Assembly: GCA_947184155.2 (NCBI GenBank)
Contig: CAMXCT020001384.1
Span: 30,001-94,000 of the forward strand
Length of the DNA: 64,000 bases
Origin: Cladocopium goreaui
Taxonomy: Eukaryota > Sar > Dinophyceae > Suessiales > Symbiodiniaceae
Direction: 5' to 3'
The first letter of the stretch is position 1; each line of letters begins with the position of its first letter. Below the pieces are notes generated by a model. The model was not told the origin of the DNA. It saw only the letters and a program-made list of their open reading frames with translations, and searched no databases. Shown piece by piece: positions 56,310 through 64,000 of the stretch. Made by a program: the position numbers and the translations under genes.

Positions 56310-59300
56310 CAAACACTTCATGCATTCATTCATTCGTTCGTGTGTTCATTCATTCATTCATTTATTCATATTCATTCATTCATTTCATTCGTTCATTCGC
56401 TCATTCATTCATTCATTCATTCATTCATTCATTCTTTTTTTCTTTCTTTCTTTCTTTCATTTCATTTCATTCATTCATCCATTCCATTCCATTCCATTCC
56501 ATTCCATTCCATTCCATTCATTCATTCATTTCATTCATTTCATTTCATTTCATTTCATTTCATTCATTCATTCATTCATTCATTTCATTCATTCATTCAT
56601 TCGTTCATTCATTCATTCATTCATCCATTCATTCATTCATTCATTCATTTCATTTCATTCATTCATTCATTCATTCATTCATGTCATTTCTTTCATTCAT
56701 TCATGTCATTTCTTTCATTCATTCATTTCATTCATACATTCATTCATTCCATTCACTCATTCATTCATTCATTCATTCATTCATTCCATTCATTCATTCA
56801 TTCATTCATTCATTTCATTCATTCATTCATTCATTCATTCATTCATTTCATTTCATTCATTTCATTCATTCATTCATTCATTCATTCATTCATTCTTTCA
56901 TTTCATTTCATTTCATTTCATTTCATTTCATTTCATTCGTTCATTCATTCATTCATTTCATTTCATTCATTCATTCCATTCATTCATTCGTTCATGCATT
57001 CATTCATTCATTCATTTCATTTCATTTATTCATTCGTTCGTTCATTCATTCATTCATTCATTTCATTTTATTTCATTTCATTTCATTCATTCATTCATGC
57101 ACTCATTTCATTCATTCATTCATTCATTCATTTCATTTCATTTCATTTCATTCCTTCACTTCACTTCACTTCACTTCACTTCATTCATTCATTTCATTCA
57201 TTTCATTCATTTCATTCATTTCATTCATTTCATTCATTTCATTCATTTCATTCATTTCATTCATTTCATTCATTTCATTCATTCATTCATTTATTCCATT
57301 CATTCATTCATTCATTCATTCATTTCATTCATTTATTCATTCATTCATTCATTCATTCATTCATTCATTTCATTCATTCATTCATTCATTCATTCATTCA
57401 TTCATTTCATTCATTCATTCATTCATTTCATTCATTCATTAATTCATTCATTCATTCATTCAGTTCATTTCATTCATTCATTCATACATTCATTCATTCA
57501 TTCATTTATTCATTGAATCATTCATTCATTCATTCCATTCATTCATTCCATTCATTCATTCCATTCCTTCATTCTTTCATTCCTTCATTCCTTCATTCCT
57601 TCCTTCCTTCCTTCCTTCATTCATTCATTCATTCATTCATTCATTTCATTCATTCATTCATTCATTCATTTCATTCAGTTCATTCATTCCATTCATTCAT
57701 TCATTCATTCATTCATTCATTTCATTCATTCATTCATTCATTCATTCATTTCATTTCATTCATTCATTCATTCATTCATTCATTCATTCATTTCATTCAT
57801 TCATTAATTCATTCATTCATTCATTCAGTTCATTTCATTCATTCATTCATACATTCATTCATTCATTCATTCATTGAAACATTCATTCATTCATTCCATT
57901 CATTCATTCCATTCATTCATTCCATTCCTTCATTCTTTCATTCCTTCATTCATTCATTCATTCATGTCATTTCTTTCATTCATTCATTTCATTCATTCAT
58001 TCATTCATTCCATTCATTCATTCATTCATTCATTTCTTTCATTTATTCATTCATTCATTCATTCATTCATTCATTTCATTCATTCATTCATTCATTCATT
58101 CATTCATTCTTTCATTCATTCATTCATTCATTTCATTCATTCATTTCATTCATTTATTTCATTCATTCATTTCATTCATTCATTTCATTCATTCATTCAT
58201 TCATTCTTTCATTTATTTCATTTCATTTCATTTCATGTCATGTCATTTCATGCATGCATGCATTCATTCATTCATTCATGTCATTCATTCATTTCATTCA
58301 TTTCATTCATTCCTGTCATTCATTCATTTCATTCATTCATTCATTCCTTTTTTATTTCATTTCATTTCATTTCATTTCATGTCATGTCATTTCATGCATG
58401 CATGCATTCATTCATTCATTCATGTCATTCATTCATTTCATTCATTTCATTCATTCCTGTCATTCATTCATTTCATTCATTCATTCATTCCTTTTTTATT
58501 TCATTTCATTTCTTTTATTTCGTTTCATTTCATTTCATTTTATTTCATTTCATTCATTCATTCATTCATTCATTTCATTCATTCATTCATTCATTCATTC
58601 TTTCATCATTTCAGTTCATTTCATTTCATCTCATTTAATTTCATTCCATTCATTCATTCATTCATTTATTCATTCATTCATTCATTCATTCCATTCATTC
58701 CATTCATTCCATTCATTCATTCATTCTTTCTTTCTTTCATTCATTCATTCATTCATATTCATTCATATCATTCATTCATGTCATTCATTCATTTCATTCA
58801 TTCATGTCATTCATTCATTTCATTCATTCATTCATTCATTCATTCATTCTTTCTTCATTTCATTTCATTTCATTTCATTCATTCATTCATTTCATTCATT
58901 TCTTCATTCATTCATTCATTCATTCATGCATTCATTCCATTCATTCCATTCATTCATTCATTCATTCATTCATTCATTTCATTCATTCATTCATTCATTT
59001 CATTTCATTTCATTTCATTTCATTTCATTCATTTCATTCATTTCATTCATTCAATTCATTCATTCATTCATTCATTCTTTCATCATTTCAGTTCATTTCA
59101 TTTCATTTCATTTAATTTCATTCCATTCATTCATTCATTCATGTCATTTACTTCATTCATTCATTTATTCATTCATTCATTCATTCATTTCATTTCATTC
59201 ATTCATTCCTTCATTCCTTCCTTCCTTCATTCATTCATTCATTCCATTCATTCCATTCATTCATTCCTTCATTCATTCATTCATTCATTCATTCATTCAT

Positions 59301-60215
59301 TTCATTCATTCATTCGTTCATATTCATTCATATCATGCATTCATGTCATTCCTTCATTTCATTCATTCATTTCATTCATTCATTTCATTCATTTCATTCA
59401 TTCATTTCATTCATTCATTCATTCATTCATTCATTCATTCATTTCATTCATTTCATTCATTCATTCATTCATTCATTCATTTCATTCATTCATTCATTCA
59501 TTCATTCATTTTCATTTCATTTCATTTCATTTCGTTTCATTCATTCATTCATTCATTCATGTCATTCATTCATGTCATTCATTCATTTCATTCATTCATG
59601 TCATTCATTCATGTCATTCATTTATGTCATTCATTCATTTCATTCATTCATTTCATTCATTCATTTCATTCATTCATTGCATTCATTCATTCATTCATTC
59701 AATCATTCATTCAATCATTCATTTCATTTCATTTCATTTCATTTCATTCATTCATTCATTCATTTCATTCATTCATTGTTTCATTTCATTTCATTTCATT
59801 TCTTTCAGGTCATTCATGTCATTCATTCATTCAATTCATCTCATTTCATTCATTCATTTCATTCTTTCATTCATTCATTCTTTGGTTCATTCATTCATTT
59901 CATTCATTCATTCCATGCCATTCTTTCATTTCATTCCATTGCGTTTTGTTTCATTTCATATCATTTCATATCATTTCATATCATTTCATATCGTTTCATT
60001 CATTTCATATCATTTCTTTCATTTCGTTTCATTTAATTTCTCTGCGTTTCATTTCATTCATTCATTCGTTCATTCATTCAATCAATCATTCATTCAATCA
60101 ATCAATCAATCATTCATTCATTCGTTCATTCATTCATCCATTCATTCATTCATGGCGTTTCCTTTCATTTCATGTCATTTCAAATCATTCATTTTCAATT
60201 CATGCACGTCTTTCC
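56310..60215. repeat. 3.9-kb (TTCA)n microsatellite
   Basis: Mixed (CATT)n and CATTT runs with no stops in several frames, so open frames of 400-1,341 codons (Ser-Phe-Ile-His repeats) appear. They have no gene character. Internal segmental copies exist (e.g. ~57.46-57.6 and ~57.82-57.95 kb; ~58.2-58.36 and ~58.34-58.5 kb). Confidence 0.98.
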
Positions 60216-60239
60216 AACTCACCAAGAATTCTTATAAGC

Positions 60240-60900
60240 AATCTGGTTCCTAAACTTCTGCCCTGGCGCATGCCGGGCACTACCTGGTAAAGCAATAGTA
60301 GGGTTTACCATCATACTTGACAATGCAAAATCAAAAAATAAAAAATAACGAAATAGAGATGTGAGAATTTAAAATTGCAAAATACTATGGTACAGGTGTT
60401 CAAAATATAGAGGATAATACAAGTTCAATCGCATATGCAAAAAGATCAAATGCATATGTATGTTGGATATATATGTGTGTGTGTGAATAAAGAATAGAGA
60501 AAGAGAGGGAGGGGGAAGATGTAAGCATTTGCCTGATTACACATCACGTGATGATATCGGGTCACAGACCAGACCCAATACTGTAATAGAAAATCATTGA
60601 ATAGGATTTTATCACGCCATGCATCATATCACACCACACCACACCACATCATATTGTGTTTCGGTCTCATGCAAAGAGGTGTAGAACATACATTTAAAAA
60701 TAAATTGTATATGATTATACGCACAATAAACGTGCAGATTATTTATGCTATGTACTAGTTTCTAACTTTCATTTGGCATTGTGCTGACTCTGACTCTGCT
60801 GGTGCAAATGGGAAAAAAATGCCTTTGCGCCTCTTAGCTGCGCGATTGTTCAAGAGCTTCATTTTCCCACCGCATTCGCCCGTCTGACTCTCAACAGGCT
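60240..60900. other. Unassigned AT-rich spacer
   Basis: No gene seen. Short GTGTGTGT and ACACCACACC runs. Confidence 0.45.
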
Positions 60901-60946
60901 CAGCCGATTCCAGTTTCGAAAAGAATTTCGTGTCAAGACCGGTCGC

Positions 60947-62968
60947 TCACGAAGAGCTGGAGTCACTAGAAGGGCTTTGTGGCATCTCCAATCCAGCGTA
61001 AGCTAGAGCAGGTGCCCGGGCACTGGGAGGCAGCTTCATCGCAGCCTCAGCTGCCTCCTCTGGAAAATGCTTGCATGCGTCTGAAAACCAGTCAGCACAA
61101 ACTTTGAGCACCTGGCTGTTCGACTTTCCCAAAACAATCAAAATCGTCTGTCCACAACACCATTCAACCAAACTCTTTTACATGCGGCTTGGAAAATGAA
61201 TCCATGCGACATGCGAGCGATTTGAAAACCGGCCCCGACAAGAATTTGTTCAACTTTGCACTACGGCATAAATAAGCAACTCACGCTTATACAGGGTGAA
61301 CGCCTCGCTTGTGCCACCGGGTTTCGCCTCACTTACGCCACCACCTCACTTACGCTACCAAAGGGCCACCAGGCAAGCTCCCATCAGACATTTGCACTTG
61401 CATGCGCGGATGTTGGGGTGGGGTGGGACGGGGTAGGGTGTGGAGTGGGGTGGCGTGCGGTGTGGCGGCAACAACGTGCATGATCACTGGCACACATACT
61501 TCAACTGGGGGATGGGGTGGGGTGAGGTGGGGTGGCAATAACGTTCATGGTCACCTGCACACACACTTCGACTGCACATCATCGTTGAGGTGGGGCCCGT
61601 CCTTCTCTCTTCACTGGAAGCAACTCTCTACTTCCCATGGTTATTGTTTGCGTGACTCCCGCAGGAAGCTCTATACCGCAGAACTGGATCGTTGGAGCCA
61701 ACATCATGGAATTCGTCCAACAACAAGTCCACACTCAGCATGGGCAAACAAAACGTGGTCAAAATCAAAACAAACATTCAAAGGGGTCTGTGAGCTCAAT
61801 TATCACGCCATACACTTCTGCAAATCCCCTGGCAGCTTGGCCTTTCCCACCCCGTGTCCATGTGCACCTCCTCCAAGGGCGTCGCGCTAAACAAATAAGT
61901 TTCCTTGAGCTTCTTGAAATCCAACGGCAGGGGCCGATCAACACTTGGCAAGAACCCTTTGGGACGTTCCACGCAAGCCGGGCTGACGCCATGTAGGCCA
62001 GATGCTTGAGCCAGCAGCTCCAAGAAGTTCCTCATGGGAATCTGGAGGTCACATCCCAAATTTACTGCATCAAAATGACTCTGATTCGCAGCTGGTAGAT
62101 CGGGCACTTGGGTGATCAAATGCACCAAAAATCGAGCAACGTCATGGCTGAAAACAAAAGCCAGTGGTGGGTCAGCAGGATCAGCACCTGGATGGGAGTC
62201 GGGGCTTGAACGCTTGAGAGTCTGCTTTTTCACCTGTGGTCTGTTCTCTGGCCCTGAATGCCACCAATGCCAATAGGCCCACAAACGGAAAGTATCATCA
62301 TATGGACCCAACACATCTGGCAATCTCAGAGCGATTGCCCTGATCGGATGCTCGGCGGAGAGGCATGAAATCCCAGCACAGAGGGCCTCTTCCGCCTCCA
62401 GCTTGCCATCACCATATCCATCCGCCTTGCGCAACTTTTTTCTCATCTCTGCTTCAGTTGGTCTGGCTGAAGATCCTTCTGAGACATGAGTAACGCCTGA
62501 TTGCCACCCTTCGCCTGCCAACTTGCTTACCTCATAGACAGAGTCAGAAGAGATGTAAGCATAGAGGTGGAAACGGCCACGTAAACCTTCCAAAGCTGCA
62601 TTTATATCGTTACCATCATAGGCTGAAAAATCTGCCACTAACGACCATGCCCTGGATGGTTCGTTTTGCACAGCCCGGCTAGTCACGGCATCAATTCGTT
62701 CCGCAAAACTTTGTTTGTCCCGCCTGTCTGCAGTAACTCTTGCCACACGCCCGTTAGACGGGTCTTTGGTACCCCAGTAGAAGCGACCACGGTTGACCAC
62801 ACAAATTCTCGCCCGCACTTGGAGGAGTGCATCCAGTGTCGCTCTACCCATAAAGGTTGAACCACCCAATACCAGGACCAGAGGCGAGGCCTCTTCGGCT
62901 GTGGTCGCTTTCAATCGATCTGCATTCTCCAAAAAGGGAAGGGGAAGTCCGGCCATTGGAGCACCCAT
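60947..62968 (-). CDS. NAD-dependent epimerase/dehydratase (atypical/extended SDR), two exons, 421 residues
   Basis: Exon 1 is 62968-61868 (367 codons); exon 2 is 61111-60947. The join TPLEE|VLKVCADWFSDAC uses donor GT at 61867-61866 and acceptor AG at 61113-61112, in phase 0; reading through exon 1 instead stops at 61796 with unrelated sequence. The N-terminal VLVLGGSTFMGRATLDALLQ is the GxxGxxG Rossmann loop. NRGRFYW and ADRRD follow as in CSP41-like and UDP-sugar epimerase relatives. YISSDSVYE and DGYGDGKLEAE supply Ser and YxxxK catalytic residues, and RLPDVLGPYDD matches the family's RxxxxxGP. The enzyme probably acts on a nucleotide sugar or similar; substrate unknown. The Ser-rich C terminus (PSSDSSSS) looks disordered. 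Start chosen at MGAPMAG; an upstream exon is possible. Confidence 0.85.
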
Positions 62969-63065
62969 GTACAGGTTGCCAGTGTTGGATGAGAAGTACA
63001 GCCGAAAACAAGACAAACAGTTTGTCACAAACTTACGTAAGTCAATTAAGTATAATTATATAAGT

Positions 63066-63475
63066 CACTTACCTTCACCGCTTTTGATTTTCACACCTTG
63101 AGATTCTGTGCGAGATCAATACATGAAAATACATGGCCATTGTGCCATGGAAATCATGTCCAGCGCAGGGCTGGTTTGCAATCTGATGCTGAAAGAAACT
63201 CTAGATTCTAGATCTTTGAGCAAGAAAAAACCACTGCAGTCGCTACACGTGCTGTAGTACCGTGGATAGATTCCTAGCCATTGTCATTCACCATCCAAGC
63301 ACCCCATGTGAGAATCATTAGCTATTGCATCAGCTCAAAACTAGCCCTTTGTCTTTTGTAATGTATGGCAAATCTCCTTCGCAAAGCCCATCTGGCTGTC
63401 CTTCAGAATTGTGGACACCTGCTGGTAGGTGCCCTTGTAGGATCAGCTCGTGCAATACCTCGGGATGCACAAACA

Positions 63476-63480
<5 letters not shown>
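63066..63480. other. Upstream flank of the epimerase gene
   Basis: Minus strand around 63110-63072 ends in GAAG|GTAAGT, a possible donor of a 5' exon. No other gene seen. Confidence 0.35.
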
Positions 63481-63515
<35 letters not shown>

Positions 63516-63760
63516 TAGTTTTGTAGATAGATAGATAAATAGATAGATAGATAGATAGATAGATAGGATCAGATCAGATTAGGTTAGATTAGATTAGACA
63601 AGACCGGATAAGATAATCCAAGCCAAGACCAGAAAAGATACGATTAGATACGATTGGATCAAATAAGATTCGATTATATAGATTAGATTAGATTCGTCTG
63701 GATTCAATTAGGTTAGACTAGATTATCTAGATAGATCGATCGATAGATGATATTAATACA
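63475..63760. repeat. GATA/GACA microsatellite and ATTAGATT words
   Basis: GATAGATAGACAGACAG run followed by degenerate TTAGATTAGATT sequence, similar in type to the start of the window. Confidence 0.92.
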
Positions 63761-64000
63761 ATATACAGTAAATAAAATAGATAGATGTCCATGCATCGTC
63801 CATGCATGCATACCGTATGTCACACAATCTGCATACACGTATTGACTATTATATTACAGTATATATTGCAAATGTATCAACACCGTCCGAGGACCAGCAC
63901 TGGCACAGAATTCAACACCGACAAGGTCCGGACTGGATGTGCACTTGATTCTTTCCTGACCGCACAGCGAAGGCAGCACCCGGTTGAACCAGGAGCGCTT
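63761..64000. other. Window end
   Basis: Mixed sequence; no feature supported. Confidence 0.4.

Noticed and set aside
56265-60290. 1,341-codon open frame
   Set aside because: Pure Ser-Phe-Ile-His translation of a TTCA microsatellite; multiple frames are open equally.
61796-61867. Read-through C terminus of the epimerase
   Set aside because: A GT donor and a downstream AG|G exon restore a family-like C terminus in phase.

Overview
The window is almost certainly nuclear DNA of a dinoflagellate, most likely a Symbiodiniaceae-type alga; this is inference. The genes are cut into short exons separated by long introns. Acceptors are mostly AG|G, and some donors read GC or GA instead of GT. Microsatellites and minisatellites fill a large share of the sequence, an array of degenerate CCCTAAA telomere-like repeats is present, and a gene has been duplicated in tandem very recently. 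There is no bacterial gene layout, no operon and no rRNA, tRNA or CRISPR locus.

Layout: 1-1.8 kb simple repeats; 3.3-5.8 kb a split ICMT (isoprenylcysteine carboxyl methyltransferase) gene with a foldback MITE in one intron; 6.2-7.0 kb an unknown spliced gene next to a 34-bp minisatellite (7.0-7.87 kb); 8-13 kb repeats; 13.9-16.8 kb a five-exon gene with Walker-like motifs resembling DUF3987 proteins; 19.3-23.1 kb a spliced DDE-transposase-like gene; 24-34 kb a mosaic of dispersed repeats and paralogous gene fragments, holding a 1,771-bp tandem duplication of a 251-residue gene and a two-exon ASCH-domain gene; 34-36 kb GAT and other simple repeats; 37.8-40.2 kb remnants of non-LTR (LINE) reverse transcriptases; 40.5-42.2 kb a tandem hairpin array followed by a PARP-like gene; 42.8-45.2 kb repeats and a small RT remnant; 46.4-47.2 kb a second 34-bp minisatellite related to the first; 47.4-48.8 kb an unknown spliced gene; 49.4-53 kb simple repeats; 53.0-53.6 kb and 55.3-55.6 kb unknown exons; 54.3-55.2 kb telomere-like repeats; 56.3-60.2 kb a 3.9-kb TTCA microsatellite; 60.9-63.0 kb a two-exon NAD-dependent epimerase/dehydratase gene; 63.5-63.8 kb GATA repeats.

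Every gene that can be recognised or supported by splice sites lies on the minus strand, as in the unidirectional gene clusters known from dinoflagellates. The most unusual signal is a pair of short palindromic repeat families scattered through introns, spacers and some exons. Family A has core AGCAAGCT and family B has core GGCGTACGCC. Their arms vary between copies but stay complementary. Nearly every apparent C-A mismatch on the plus strand becomes a G-U pair in RNA read from the minus strand, and all copies lie in one orientation. They look like RNA hairpins oriented with transcription. No shared pathway links the recognised genes; they are ordinary housekeeping or mobile-element genes in a repeat-rich region.
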